A program made the translations under genes and the position numbers. The notes beneath the pieces were generated by a model that saw only the letters and a list, made by a program, of their open reading frames with translations, made no database searches and was not told where the DNA came from. Shown in pieces: positions 31,989 through 44,860 of a stretch of DNA of 64,000 nucleotides. The DNA comes from Ctena decussata (lineage: Eukaryota > Mollusca > Bivalvia > Lucinida > Lucinidae), in assembly GCA_963989385.1 (NCBI GenBank), contig OZ022509.1, positions 73,802,667 to 73,866,666 of the forward strand, given 5' to 3'. Position 1 is the first letter of the stretch. Every line of letters begins with the position of its first letter.

Positions 31989-32483
31989 GTTTTGTTTATT
32001 CGTAAGGTATTTGTCTCGTTTTAAACATCAGTGTCCTTTCCCTTTAGATCATGTTTCATCATGTAGATGATATTATATGAACGAGGAGTAGTTTAATTCC
32101 ACTTCAGAATTTCTCAACTTCATCTCAGTCTTGTATAACAAAGTGTCCTACATAAATGTTAATAAGGCTCACAAATGTATTTCCCCCCACACACATCGAA
32201 ATGATATTAAACAATAGAAAAGTGGTGTCAATATAGATCAAGCAGCTTCCGAAGGTTGAGGCTGATCATGACCTCCGCTTTTTGTCATTCTGCCAGAACT
32301 GTAGCATTTTTAAAATGAACTTGTAAGAAAAAGCATAATTGCTGACAATTATTAGTAGTCTTTAGTATTCTGTAGGTGCCCTGTCCTCTCATTGTGCTTC
32401 TTTTCCTGAAAAATGAAACAGTGTTATACATAAGCTGGAATCCTATTCATTGTTTAGCTGTCGGTTTAACAGAATAGTATTTG
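31989..32483. other. Intergenic between fucosyltransferase start and the Gypsy element
   Basis: This stretch should contain the promoter of the fucosyltransferase gene (minus strand). I see no strong TATA or initiator. Its end, ATTTG at 32479-32483, is the left copy of the Gypsy target duplication. Confidence 0.45.
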
Positions 32484-33999
32484 TGTTACGCAGAAGGTTT
32501 TACACACGGTTGACACGGGTGTAGAGCCTTGTGCGTCGCCAGGACAGCGGAGGGTGACTTCCAGTTAAAGGGTTATCGACCAGTGTATTACATTAACAAG
32601 GAAACTCTAACAACGTTAGAATTTTTGGAGTTTATATATATAGTAATGTAAATTCTATATACAGACAATACAATTCACAACTATCACAATTACAATAATA
32701 TACAACACATATCAGTTCATGTCGCTGGCCCAAGTAAGCTGTTTGTTTCAAATCTGCAATCGATTTGCGTACGATACGCAAATAGATTACCGTCTGACGT
32801 CAACACCGTACTCGGCTCAGCGGCATGAACTAAAGGAAAACTACAAAGAACAAAAACGTTAACTTGAGCTCATAAAAAAACAAGGCCTTATGCTGGTTGA
32901 CTTCAATTGGTCGCTCCCTGGATCCTACCATGGGCCAGTCCATATCATGAGGAACACCAACTTATATCATGTCGCGCACGCTTATATACTGGTCGCTCCC
33001 TGGATCATACCAGTGACCAGTCTATATATAATAACAAACACTTTAGTGGACGAACACTGTCCCACTTTCACCTCCGCAGTAAACTCATCGACGTAACCAG
33101 CCGACTTCGCCTATATTTTGTGCCTCCCGCCTCGGCTAGGAAACATGCACAAGCGGCGTTGTAACTGCCTCTACCCGGGTTGGTATTAACCTGGAGATGT
33201 ATATTGAATCTCCAGGTGAGACGTGGCTCTAACCCAAACAGCTGACTGCCGGACTTGAAGTGCCTAAAAATAACGAACTTACACTTAATAATTTATAACT
33301 ACATAATAACGGTACGTAAGACTTGGGCCTGTCTTGGAAATACCATACAACGCCCTCGGCGAATGCCGAGCAAAACGCGCACACGCCAGCCGTGTCACTA
33401 GACACAACTCACGATCACGATGTAAAGCCATAACTGTGTTTACCACTTCCGCCAATGAAGAAACGTAGATCCTACCACGCATGTGCGTCGAAGGATCTGA
33501 CGTCAAACATTGTCAAGAAGTATACAGACGTCAACAGGCATTACCATGACATACCCCACATAAAACATGACTAATCTAAACAATGACCTATCTACATTAA
33601 ATTGATTTACCAAAAATCTAACTCGCATATGTATTAATTCATTTCTTTAAACTAAGCGTATTACCATTTGCCATAGAATATAATAACTTAATAAGCGTTT
33701 CTAACACATTTGGGATCATAACGTTTGATCTGACATCATGACGCCAATGATGTTATACCATATGACGTCATCTAGTGAAGGCAAATAAAACGCATGACGA
33801 CCAAATGTTACCATTATAACATATGGAAAAAACCCTTATTGCGGTGCATGCTATGACGTCACTTGACGTCACGATTATGTAAATTAGTTCCATTACAAAT
33901 CAATCTACTTCTATAGGCCACGTATACGTGAAACTAATATAAACAGTGCTGACGTCGCAATAACATGAATGCAACTGACGTCACATGAATAATATGAAT
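32484..33999 (-). repeat. Left (3') LTR fragment, ~1516 bp
   Basis: Colinear with 47789-49306 and starting TGTTACGCAGAAGG. Similarity stops abruptly at about 33999, within a CATGAATAA block. The missing part is the ~670 bp that in the right LTR runs to CGTAACA. It contains six TGACGTCA palindromes (32795, 33498, 33773, 33854, 33864, 33976). Confidence 0.88.
33285..33506 (-). other. 73-codon frame conserved in both LTR copies
   Basis: The same 73-codon frame occurs at 48591-48812 in the right LTR, with a handful of amino-acid differences. No protein similarity is recognised. Conservation may simply reflect LTR identity, so coding is not claimed. Confidence 0.25.
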
Positions 34000-34560
34000 A
34001 TGTGTAAGTGTGTGACCTTGACTTTTAGGTCACAGGCATGTGTAAAGATGATACTAAATAAAAAATTGGACATATATACCAAACTGAACAAAGAGTTAGG
34101 ATGATGTAAGATCTTACAAACTGTAATACAAAACTTTAACTTGAAAAGTCAAAGTCAATGACCTTGACCTCTAGGTAACAGGCATGGGTGGGGATGGTAA
34201 AGAATAGATCTTTGGACCAACATCTATCATCAGGCCAAACATAAACCTAACCTAACAAAGGATTTGACTTATACATAGATCTTAAACACTTTAATGCAAA
34301 CGTTTAACATGAAAAGCTAAAGTTCGTGACCTTGACCTCTAGGTCACAGGCATGGGAAGGTATGGTATAGAATACAAGTCTGGACTAACATCTATCATCA
34401 TGCCAAACATATACCCAACCAAATAAAGACTTGGACTTATATAGCGATCTTAAAAACTTTAACGCAAAATTTTAACATGAAAAGTTAAAGTCTGTGACCT
34501 TGACCTCTACGTCACAGGCATGGGTGGGGTAGTACAGAATAAAATTTTGGACCAACATCT
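34000..34560. repeat. Tandem repeat, four units of ~150-170 bp
   Basis: Units each carry GTGACCTTGACCTCTAGGTC or a close relative (34013, 34163, 34330, 34495), CAACATCTATCATCA and an AAACTTTAACGCAAA-like end. Spacing is about 150-170 bp. They lie immediately inside the break of the left LTR. Each unit holds TGACCTTGA, a nuclear-receptor half-site extension. Confidence 0.7.
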
Positions 34561-34759
34561 ATCATCATGCTAAATATAAACCAAACCCAGCACAGGGTTT
34601 CAGTAATATGAGATATTAATATCAATTCTCTGTAATCATCAAGAATTTTATAATAGGGGTGGCTCACGCATGGACTCAGATTTTGTTCAAACTTGCTGAC
34701 AGTGTGAGATGTTTCACAAAAACAAATGAATGACCGCTGTTTCATACATTCACACTTCC

Positions 34760-34773
34760 GTTGCCATGGTAAC
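34760..34773. promoter_or_regulatory. X-box-like palindrome GTTGCCATGGTAAC (RFX-type)
   Basis: The 14 bp match the RFX X-box consensus GTTGCCATGGNAAC. Other near matches in the same inverted repeat: 35139-35152, 37406-37419, 37779-37792, 41193-41206, 41571-41584. RFX factors control ciliary genes in animals; binding here is not shown. Confidence 0.4.
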
Positions 34774-37700
34774 GGCTTCCAAAGATTTTGGCCAAAAATG
34801 AACCAAAAATCTCTTAAAATTGAACATATTAGTCCTTTTAGTATTGTTAAAATTGCCATTATTTGGCCTAAATATGTCTTGTTTGTAAAAATGCAGACCT
34901 TTATTAATAATAATAAGTTTTAATATCTTCCTTACTGAATTGCTGTTGTAGTCTCACATACCATGGAATGTGGGTGGGGTAAGCAGATCCTGAAAAATGC
35001 CATTTTAAGGCATTTTTGAATTGGCACACCAAAGTTGCGCGGGCACTCTGACATATACGCATACTAATAAAGTTTACAGTGGGATTTAAAAATTCATTAA
35101 ACGAAAAGATATGTATGGGAAGTAACCATCATATGGTCGTAACCATGGCAACAAAACCTCCCCTATTGAAAAACTACAAAAATACAATATTGTTAAAAAA
35201 AGAATTCATTTATTTCTATGTGGTGTGATAAGAACAATTTCATACAGTCAGAATTGTTATTTCAATATCACTCTTGTGTAAACTATCAACAGATATTGTG
35301 AAAAAATTAATTTTATGCCATTAAGGGGCGCCAAAAGGGGCGAAAAGTGACATTTTCAATAAAAACTCATAAATATCTCGTTTCATTTCTAGAAAAACAG
35401 CACTGACAACCCAAAAATATGCTTAAAAGCTATTCTGAATATATCATGCATTGTATTATGACTGTGTATGCTCTGAGGCCATCTGTTTTACAGAAGAAGG
35501 GGCTAAGAAGGGGCTCATAAAGGGCTCAAAATGGGGGGGGGGTATCGAAAATGTGAAATAGCTCTACGATATTATAATCCAATCAACTGTAATCGTTGCA
35601 CTTATTGACAAAATCTTAAACTTTGCATATGAGAATACAGGAGGAAACAAAAGATGCTGTGAACAAACTAATGTTAACCTCTAAGAGGGGCCCCCAAAGG
35701 AGAAAGAAGGGAAATTACCACTCAAAACACACACAATTTTTATTTTACTTCTGGAATATATAGGCCGTGAGCCAGATATGATTTACCTCCCCCCAAGGGG
35801 GTGTTTTGTAGACCATAATTTTCTTAAAGCCCAGTATCTTAGAAGTATTTTGCAGCATGTTAGCTCTCTGGCGAATAGGGCGTTACGCTGTAACAGCCTG
35901 TTATAAACGTTACCCATTACAACAATAAACATTGCATAAAAAAATATTGAAAATTATATAAAAAAAACTAGTCACTTTCCTATGTAAAAAATTATTGTAG
36001 ATACTAATAGACAATCCAGTAGTTAAAAGTTATGAGGTTTAAATTATCACTTTAGCTAACATGGTGTAATATATTAGATATTTGTCTTTACACTCCATCA
36101 AATTTGCTATTTCCATCCAAAATATTTTCTTTTTGTAAATTATTCCTTCCATATTGGACCATATATTTATTACTGTATTAAAGGCAATTTATTCATCTTT
36201 TCTGATATGCAAAAATTATTATTCTATCTTATATATTTTGTGAGAAATAGGATGTTGAACACAGTAACATCTTACAAATGTTGCATATTACAGTTATCAC
36301 TTGCAGTATAATTCAAGTGCTTGAATTTCACTGTTGGAGTTGAAAACAACAGCAAAGTGTAATATTGAATATGTCAGCCTATTAAAATAGCAAGGAGCAG
36401 TGGCACAGTATTTTGAAAGCATCTAACTTGGCCATAAAGATTGGTAATATACGTTACCTATGACTGTATTCGTTAAAATCTAAAAATTTTAGATAAAACA
36501 ATTTTGTTTTCTTTGGTAGCAGTTTCTTCATAAAAGAATCTTTTGATAGTAGAAACAAATACATTCTGGTTTATTCTTTATCATTAAAGCCATTACTATT
36601 AGTGATGTAAATAGCATTAATGTATAAGGTCGTTCATTATAATACCTCTAATCAGTTTTTTTTTCATTTTCACATTGAAAGCAATAACAAATATAAGTCT
36701 GGCAGTTCTTATGATATTTTGTGTACTTGGGCCTATCTACATTTTCATCCGTGATTAGTTTTAGGGATTCATGAGGAGTGTTTTATACGTGATTAAACAC
36801 AGAATACTTTATATACTTCAAATTGTAATGTTTAGAACGTGACATATTCTGAACATGCAAACCTGGTTTTGCTATTTACTTGGTTATTATACTAAAAATG
36901 AAAGTATTTCATAATGGCATTTCTCAGCATCTTTCTTTTAGAATTTTTACAGTTGAGTTTGAAAGATGGTAACATACATAAAATTTTGTTATATAAAGCT
37001 GCAAAATGCAAAAAAGAGAAGAAAAAAAAAACAACAGAAAGGCAGAAAGGCGAAAATAAAAATAAAGATAGAACTTCAGAGAATGTAAAGCCATTGCTTT
37101 TAAAAGCTTTCGTAGCAGTTTCTTCATAAAAGAATCTTTTAATATTAGAAACAAATACATTCTGGTTTATTCTTTAACGGTGATGTATTGTAATTTTGAC
37201 CATATTTTGCCCCTTTTTTGTCCCTTTAAATGAATATAAAAGGGACTTTCAACCCTTGAGGTGTCAAACTCTCACCAAACCATATAGAATTAATATTTCT
37301 ACGGCATTTGGACCAGTAATTATAACTGCAATGCATTTAATTTGATTATAATAGTATGGTTTCAGTGTAAGCTTCTGTTTTTACTTTTTTCATGTGGTAT
37401 GACTTGTTCCCATGGTTACGGTCTGATGTAGGCTTTGCCCTACTCTGTTTTTTTATTTTCCAAAAATTTAAAGTCTCCTTTTATTTTAAAGTATGCAAAT
37501 GTGTCATAGAAGTGTGCTTTTTTTAAAAGTGACTCTTAAAATGCCAAAAAACTGTGTTTTGCGATATCTGGTTACCCTATCCCACATTCGAGGACCAGTA
37601 GGTATACAAATAACGTTCAAACAAAGTTGTTGTGTTGTTTCATGTTAATCACATAGGTCCCTACTTTGTTGATTTAAAGAGTTTTTGATCAAGCCTTGTC

Positions 37701-40700
37701 TATTCTCGGTGATATACAAGAGCGAAAAACGCAAATTTCTATTTTTGGCATTTTTTTCTGCAAAAACAGAAAAACGCGGTTACCATGACAACGAGAAGGC
37801 AAACGAAAAAATGAGATGCCAATTATTTGTTTCTGTCTGACTTTAAACAAAGTGAGAAAGTTTGAAGAAGAACTTCCGACCTTGCGTTTCTTGAAAAGTC
37901 TGGTGCTTACAGAGAATTGGTATTAAGAAGCTCACATACTGAAAATCGTCTGACTGAAATTTGTCTTTCGTAACATCTTTAGTCATTGATAGTTACAACT
38001 AAATATTTGTATCAACAGAATGACAAATAGAACTCCAACAGGATGATGACAGAATGCTGTTTGCGTTATAAACAATGTCCATTTCTATAATCCTTAAATT
38101 TTCATATTGTTAATATGTTGCAATATATTCGATGGGGGCTGTGTAAACAGATCACGTAGATAACAATTTAACATGCAAGTTATGATCACAGGAGCCACAC
38201 GTTTTCTAACCTATGCAAAGCGGTTACTGTGCAAAGAGGCTGTTGGCTGAAGAAGCGACTGACAGCATAGCAATAATGAGGTTAATGCCGGTCAGCCGAG
38301 TTGATACTCCTTTTGATTGCCTCACCTGGCAGTCACAGTCACATATTTATATGTAGGGCAGTTGAATGGCAAAATCAATCAGCACAGGTAGCAAAATTGA
38401 TTTTATCCCTATTATGACTCTAAACCTAAATAGTGAAAGTTACATCATATATCAACTTATACTTACTGCATAAAATTAAAAATAAAATCATTTTTATGAA
38501 GTCAATTTTAAGTGAGACTGAGGTCGAACTGCGCTAGTTGTACGATATATGTGCGTCTTGCTGAACCCTTGTGTATTTCAAAGAGCTAAGTTTACCATCT
38601 GAATACCAGTGGTAAGGTAATACTACAACAATGAATGCTTTATGCGGCCCGCAAACTAATATTGTGGTAATAGGTTACTCACAAATCTTATCCTCAGACA
38701 TATTACAAACATGTAACGTAATGTTACTGTTAGACTGCCTTTCAAATATACACTATCCGATTTTTTTTAAGTTTGAAAACACAAAACATTAGTGTTTCTT
38801 CATATTCACATGTACAGCAGTGTCTATTTAATACATACCGTAATGCAGATAACATTTAAAGACTACAGCAGCTGATGTTAAGTTTCTTAGATTTTCTCGT
38901 CATTTTGTAGGTTAAATTCTTTAAAAAAAAGATACATTCTGTCCTCATTTTAAATTTCCACTGCAAAGTACTACCTAACTAATCTCAGCTGGCCATGATT
39001 CGAAGAAGAATGATGGAGCATGTATACATTTGAGCGATTTAGTCTCAATTTTTTTTTTTTTTTTCGTATTTTTGTCAATTACTTTGAAACAGCGATTTAT
39101 GTACCAACACAGAAAACCCAACATTATTTAGGGCGAATACTTACACGTGTGTAACAATGCGTATTTTCTATTATATCGTGAATATATTAATTTAGTAAGA
39201 CGTAATTGACGTCGAAGTTAAACATTAATGCCCAAACTTACAGAGGGCTAACATGTGTCATTTTGTTTCTGATATAATGTAGTTTTAGAAAATTATAGGG
39301 TACAAAACTCCCCCTGGGGGTGTTATGGGGGGAGGGGGGGAGAGGGGGTCTATGGCCAGCTCAAGATCTACTAGCTGATGAAAGTGTTCAAAGATACATG
39401 TACCATGTACACAAAAGATCATAAGAGCTGCAACTATTTATTTGTTATTATTTTCTAACAGACAGCGAAGAACCTTGATAAGTGGTATTGTAATGAACTA
39501 CGAGAAGTTAATGTTGTTTACATCACTACTAGTGATAGCTAATGACCAAAACAAACCAGAATGTATTTTTCTTATACTCTAAGATTCTTTTATGAAGAAA
39601 CTGCTAACAAAAGAAAACCAAACTGTTCCACGTCGTATCTTCAAATAATATGATTTTAAAGAAAAGAGTCACAGGTAATATTTATAAGCGATAGTTACGG
39701 CCAAGGGGCTATCAGAAATAGTGACAGATATGCGTTCAACATATTGTCCCACCCGTCCTTGCTGTTTCGATAGGCTGACAGGGACAGTTTAACCTTATGA
39801 TGTTGTTTTGAATTCCCATATTGTTATTCAAGCATTTGAATTATATGGCAATAAATAATTAAGATAATTATGAGATATTTTGTAAGTGGGTACTGTGTTC
39901 AACAGCCTATTTCTCCCAAAGTATAGATGATATGACAATAATATTCGCTGATCTAAAAAGATGAATAAATTGCCTTTAAGACAGTAACAAAGGTAAGGTC
40001 TAATACAGAAAGGAAACTTACAAAAAGAAAATACTTTGAATGAAAACAGCAATTACTGGAGTGTTATTTATTTATTTATTCATTCATTTGCAAAGACAAA
40101 TATCACGTATGTAACGCCACGTAAGCTAAAATGATCTTTAAAACATCTTAAAGTGTAGCTACTGTATTCTTCTGTTAGAACATATTATAATTTTAAACGT
40201 GTGAATGTGACTTCATGGCTTACGTAATTTTCAATATTTTTATATTATATTTCCCGTTTTGATGGGTAATGTTTTTAACAAGCTGTTACAGCATAGTGCT
40301 TCCATTGCCAGACGGCTAACTTGCAAAATACTTGTAAGACATTGGGCATTGTGTAAATCATGACCTTTAAACTTCCTACGGAGAGAAGGTGGGGAGGAGG
40401 TAACCATAGATGGCTTGTGGCCCAGCAAGTGATAATTGAGATATGAAATATTTTCTAAGAATATAGTGTTCTCAACATCCTATTTCTCCCAAAGTACAAA
40501 AGATAAGATAATAATATTGACTGAGTCAAAAAGATAAATAAATTGCCTTTTAGACAGAAACAAACCTATGGTCTAATATGGAAAGAAAAACCTACAAGAA
40601 TGAATTATTTTAGATGAAAACAGCAATTTTAATGAAATGTAAAGAAAAATGTAACGTATGTAACGCCATGTAAGCTAAAATGATCTTTCAAAGAGCATAA

Positions 40701-41192
40701 TTTGTAGCTACTGGATCCTTCTGTTAGAACATATTATAATTTTAAACATGTGAATGTGACTTTCATACTTTTGTAAGTTTCAATAGTTTTATATCTTATT
40801 TATGTTTTTGATTGGTAACGTTTGTAACATGCTGTTATTGCGTAACCCGACAATTGCCGGAAAGCTTACATGTTGCAAAATTCTTGTAAGATACTAGGCT
40901 TTAACAAAATTGTACTCTACAGAACTCCCGATAGGGGAAGGGGGTATGGGGTAAACCATATCTGGCTTGTTGCCTATTTTTGGCACAAAATTTTCACCTG
41001 TTCGGGCCTCTAAAATGACCCTTACCACCTTCCCATCTGGGCCCACAATCAATAAACTGTAGTAAAGCAAAGAACTGACCAATAAATTGTATTTATCTAC
41101 TAACATATTGCAGTATTAAAGTGGTGTGGATGAACAAAGGCTTATTTCAATGTGATTCTTCCACTTTTGGTTTTTAAAAGGGTAACATTATT

Positions 41193-41206
41193 GTTGCCAT
41201 GGTAAC
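41193..41206. promoter_or_regulatory. X-box-like palindrome GTTGCCATGGTAAC (RFX-type), right-arm copy
   Basis: Same 14-mer as 34760-34773; it corresponds to the left-arm site at 35139-35152 by inverted-repeat position. Copying of the arm explains the pair, but the core is better preserved than its surroundings. Confidence 0.4.
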
Positions 41207-41747
41207 GATAAGAAGATGGTAACTTCCCACACATGTTTTTCCATAATGTTATACAGGAAGTAGCATTCTTGACAGTGAATATCTAAAGATATGTCAGAGT
41301 GCCCGCGGGGCTTTGGAATATTGGGTTAAAAATGATGAAAAACGATGAATTTCAATATCTTGATACCCCACCCACCTTTGAAGCACATGTGCGATTCTAC
41401 AGTCAACTGAATTCGTTTTAGCAACTCGCTATAGAATTTACCCTGAGTAATATTTGAAAGAACAATTTACGATTTACAATAAATATATAAAGTTTAGAAG
41501 ATGTAATTGTGCAAAAATAGTCAATTTTCACTGATATTTTTAGAGTTTCAGGCCAAAAATTATAAATCCCGTTACCATGGAAACGGGCCATAAAAAATAG
41601 GTAGTTGCATTTCAATATTTACTTTTTGAGTGACAACGAACATGCTCAGAAAGTTTCGTTAAAATCTGTGACTAGGCGTGAGCCACCATTCTCGATGGTT
41701 ACAGAGAATTGGTATTAAAAACTTTAACGCAAATGTTAACTCGCGGA

Positions 41748-41845
41748 AGGACGGACAGACGGACATTCGGACGGACGGACGAACGGACATCGGACAAACG
41801 CTATATACCCCTCGGCATACTTCGTATGCCGGGGGTATAATGAAG
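41748..41845. repeat. GGAC-rich tract followed by a CGGCATAC hairpin
   Basis: GGACGGACAGACGGACATTC-type sequence (41748-41795) is followed by CCTCGGCATACTTCGTATGCCGGGGG, a hairpin at about 41811-41837. Similar GGAC/TCCG sequence lies at 1618-1665. No coding role is likely. Confidence 0.55.
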
Positions 41846-42849
41846 TGTGCGGACATCTTAGTTGTATACTGCACAATTCCGTCAATTTGATTGACGAAAA
41901 CGGTCTTAGTGCGTATGCAAACAGCATGCATTCAGATCAGCTTGCGCACTCGCTCAGTCTGATTGGTGTCACATAAACAGTGTATGGAACCTGGAGAATC
42001 AGTATTAAGAACATCAAAGATTCTTATGAGACTGCAGACTGATCCAAGCTTTCATAGTGCGCACTTGCCAGACGATCCATGGTGTTGAGCGAAGCTCTGT
42101 TTAATTTTATATGATAAAAGTCTACAAAGGGACGAGTCATTTATTATCAGGTGTGTATGTTTTCATATGATTCACACACCGTATAATAAAAGACTTGTCC
42201 AGTAAAGAGGCAATTGCTCTTATTGCAGCAAATTCTACCATATGGACCCTAAATATTTAATGGGAAACAGTACAGACCCAGATTAGTCAGCTAAATGAGC
42301 AGATTTAGACTGCACTATTTTGTCAATTGTAAACAGTTTGTTGTATCAAGTAAAATATTTTCAGCAGTAAATTGAGACTCAATATTTAGTTAGTTTTCAG
42401 TTGCTGGAGAACCTTCAGGTCAAGAACAAAGTAGCTGTCTATGCTATTAAGACAGGATCCAAAAATATTGTGTTTCATTCTTGACAAAATTTCAGCCTTT
42501 CTTTGAAATGCTTATGTAGTGGACTACAGTCCGGATCCGCTGTAATAACAACTTTTTCTTGTACTGAATCGAACATTATTTTTTTTTCTAGATTCAGTAA
42601 CGTCTTTGGGTATTATCCGAAAATCTTTTGTTTGATATACAAATGTGGGTTTATCAGGGTGGATCAAACGTCTTCGGCATTTTAGGACATTGTCGGGGTG
42701 AGAGTAAACAGAGTGTTAAGTGACATTTTGAAAGTCTCCATAAAACGAGCAGCTATAGCACCTGTACCCAGGGGTATTATTCGCCATTCGTACCTCTGAA
42801 AAACACAGAAGAATGCTTAAAACTGAAGTCACGCATAGTGAGTGAGAGA

Positions 42850-42936
42850 GTGAACTCGGGTTTAACGTCCCACCAACAACGAGGTCATATGGAGACGGGA
42901 CCTCGGTTTAAAGTCTTATCCGAAAGACCGGAGAAG
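42850..42936. repeat. Dispersed repeat (CTCGGGTTTAA...GGAGAAG family), second copy
   Basis: CTCGGGTTTAACGTCCCACC, CAACGAGGTCATATGGAGAC and TTATCCGAAAGACCGGAGAAG match the 10210-10372 copy. It sits inside the foreign DNA of the Gypsy element. Confidence 0.65.
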
Positions 42937-42974
42937 AAAGTCACACATAACTAACACTTAGTGGTCAACTCACT

Positions 42975-43140
42975 GACAAATTTTGTGGACTTCCAGGCAG
43001 GTAATACAAAACTTGCGCATTCACTGGGTACATATCACGCATTCACTGGGTGCAATATTAGCGTTCACTGGGTACACTACAACTGGTGGCATACACGTTT
43101 ACTTCGTTCACAGTGTCGCGTTCACTGATACAAATTACTC
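42975..43140. repeat. Short tandem repeat (CATTCACTGGGTACA type)
   Basis: The phrase CATTCACTGGGTACA or GTTCACTGGGTACA recurs at intervals of about 22-30 bp (43019, 43040, 43066) with more degenerate versions down to 43140. Confidence 0.6.
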
Positions 43141-43333
43141 GTTCATTGATTTTCAGGGTACAATCATATAAAACAGAATATCTCATAAACTAAACGACAG
43201 ACAGTGGCGAAATTTAATGTGTTTGCAGCTATATACTTGCTTCTACTTCTGCTTGCAGAAAACATCGCCGAGTATAGTGTATATACACAACAACGGTGCG
43301 ATGCATAATGTGGCCAAACTATCTACTAAGGTA

Positions 43334-43348
43334 GTCCGCCCCCAAATT
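43334..43348 (-). other. Polypurine tract candidate of the Gypsy element
   Basis: On the minus strand it reads AATTTGGGGGCGGAC, placed just downstream of the last coding frame, where the plus-strand primer of an LTR retrotransposon is expected. The 3' LTR should follow directly, but unrelated sequence does. Confidence 0.5.
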
Positions 43349-43363
43349 ATCTTGGCCACGGAT

Positions 43364-44095
43364 TTACCTAATCCCAAAGTCAATCAATTCTCTGTGTCGT
43401 ACCTCAAATGGAATGGGGAAGTATGGGTAAGTCTGATCGAACACTAGGTGGAAATCGCCACCTTTAAGTATATCAGACGTAAAATTAACGCTGTTTCTGA
43501 CGTTACACCTACTTCGCACGACAGATCCCACAGGATCCGTTGCCTCTACCTCTAATCTACTATCGCCACCGTGTTCTTCCATGTTTGCTTTCTGAATCGA
43601 CGTTACGTCGTCGGGCTTTACGTTTTCACGTATGAAGTCATATTGGGATACGTCCTCTGACGTACAAATGTTAACTCTTTGGACATTCGGATCACTGTGA
43701 TCCTCCGATCCAACATTGTCAGGTGCGTTAACCACCGCAGACGTCACGTTCTTTTGACGTTGAACGTACTGCTTTATCATGTTAGCAGGATAAGTATTCA
43801 CGGCACCCTTGACGTTAATCTTGTAGTTCATTACATTGACTACTTCGACAACTTCATATGGGCCTTTCCATTGAAGTAAGAATTTATTGCACTCATTCGG
43901 GAGTAGCAAAAGTACTTTCTCTCCGACGTCAAACTTACGCGACCTCGCGCGTTTATCATAATAAGCACTCTGCTTTACGTCCATTTTCCGGACAATATCC
44001 TGTGCTAACTTACACGTCTGCTCTAATCGTTCTCTCAACTCAATTACGTACTGGTACGTAGACAGAGCCTGCTCATCCTGTACCTCTTCAGACCA
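43364..44095 (-). pseudogene. Gypsy integrase C-terminal region
   Basis: The frame (44038-43364) contains AYYDKRARSRKFDVGEKVLL, then LQWKGPYEVVEVVNVMNYKI, the GPY/F-type module found after the integrase core of Ty3/Gypsy elements, where it binds DNA. A long polar tail follows, ending DFGIR. In Gmr1-like elements the next domain would be RT, which is not here. A stop or shift near 44096 separates it from the core. Confidence 0.75.
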
Positions 44096-44860
44096 TTATT
44101 CACGCAATATTGCCATAGGGCCCATAACGTTACGTCCGTATAGCAATTCGAACGGAGAAAATCCTAATGACACCAACGGAACCTCCCTTATTGCTAACAG
44201 TAGTGCTGGGAGATATTTATCCCAATCTTTTGGACGTTCTGCGCACATCCTACGTAGCATTTGCTTCAACGTCGCGTGAAAACGCTCTACAAGACCTTTA
44301 CAGATAGGATGATACGGCATCGTGGTTAACTGCTGGAGTGATAACAGCCTGCTTACTTCTTTCATAACTTCAGCAGTAAACTGACCTCCGCAATCTGTTA
44401 ACATTTCATCAGGTATGCCAACTCTACTAAACATCTCAACTAACGCTTCGGCTACGCGTTCCGTTTCAATGCCGGGTAACGCTACCGCCTCGGGATATCT
44501 CGTCGCATAGTCTATCATTGTTAAAATATAGCGGGATTTCCTTTCAGAACGAGGTTCTATCGGTCCAACTATATCAACAGCGACTCGTTTGAATGGTGTG
44601 TCAGTCTGTGGCAACTTTCCTAAAGGTACCTTAGTGACACGACCTTTTTGAATAGTCCTTTGACATATGTCACAAGATTTACAAAACCTTGCCACATCAC
44701 CACAAACTCCAGGCCAAAAGAACTCAGTTAACACTCTATCCATCGTTTTCTTTATGCCCAAATGTCCTGACATCAATGTTTCGTGCGCCAACCTTAACAC
44801 CTTTTCACGAAAACATTCAGGCATAACAAGTTGCAAAGTGATCTTATTTCCCAAAGTAAG
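44096..44860 (-). pseudogene. Gypsy integrase: HHCC zinc finger and DDE core
   Basis: Zinc-binding residues by frame position: His24, His31, Cys61, Cys64. The DDE triad is Asp94 (VAVDIVGP), Asp154 (LTDCGGQF) and Glu190 (KGLVERFH), with the usual 35-residue spacing between the second Asp and Glu. The family normally has LTDRGTQF, so Cys-Gly-Gly is a substitution next to the catalytic Asp. Codon 44854 is TTG rather than ATG, so this is part of a longer polyprotein. A frameshift separates it from the preceding linker frame. Integrase inserts the DNA copy. Confidence 0.85.

Larger units (their letters stand above)
34620..41715. repeat. ~7 kb degenerate inverted repeat (foldback) with central loop
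   Basis: The left arm runs about 34620-37180, the right about 39230-41715. Matching inverse pairs, outside in: GGTGGCTCACGC (34658) with GCGTGAGCCACC (41678); GCGCGGGCACTCTGACATAT (35038) with ATATGTCAGAGTGCCCGC (41290); GTAACCATGGCAAC (35139) with GTTGCCATGGTAAC (41193); GTTTCTTCATAAAAGAATC (36522) with its inverse (39589). The right side also has extra copies of an arm segment (near 39240, 40260 and 40800), and a partial direct copy lies at about 37190-37940. It is noncoding and AT-rich and sits where the Gypsy 3' LTR is broken. Confidence 0.65.

Noticed and set aside
32890..33164. Two plus-strand frames in the left LTR
   Set aside because: They recur in the right LTR (48214-48402) with different frames and no similarity to proteins; LTR noncoding DNA is the simpler reading.
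36914..37160. Coding frames on both strands in the inverted repeat
   Set aside because: Lys/Phe-rich translation of AT-rich sequence without domains.
34000..43333. An RT region of the Gypsy element hidden in the foreign DNA
   Set aside because: I found no YVDD-, YADD- or RNase H-like motifs in the translations of this span.
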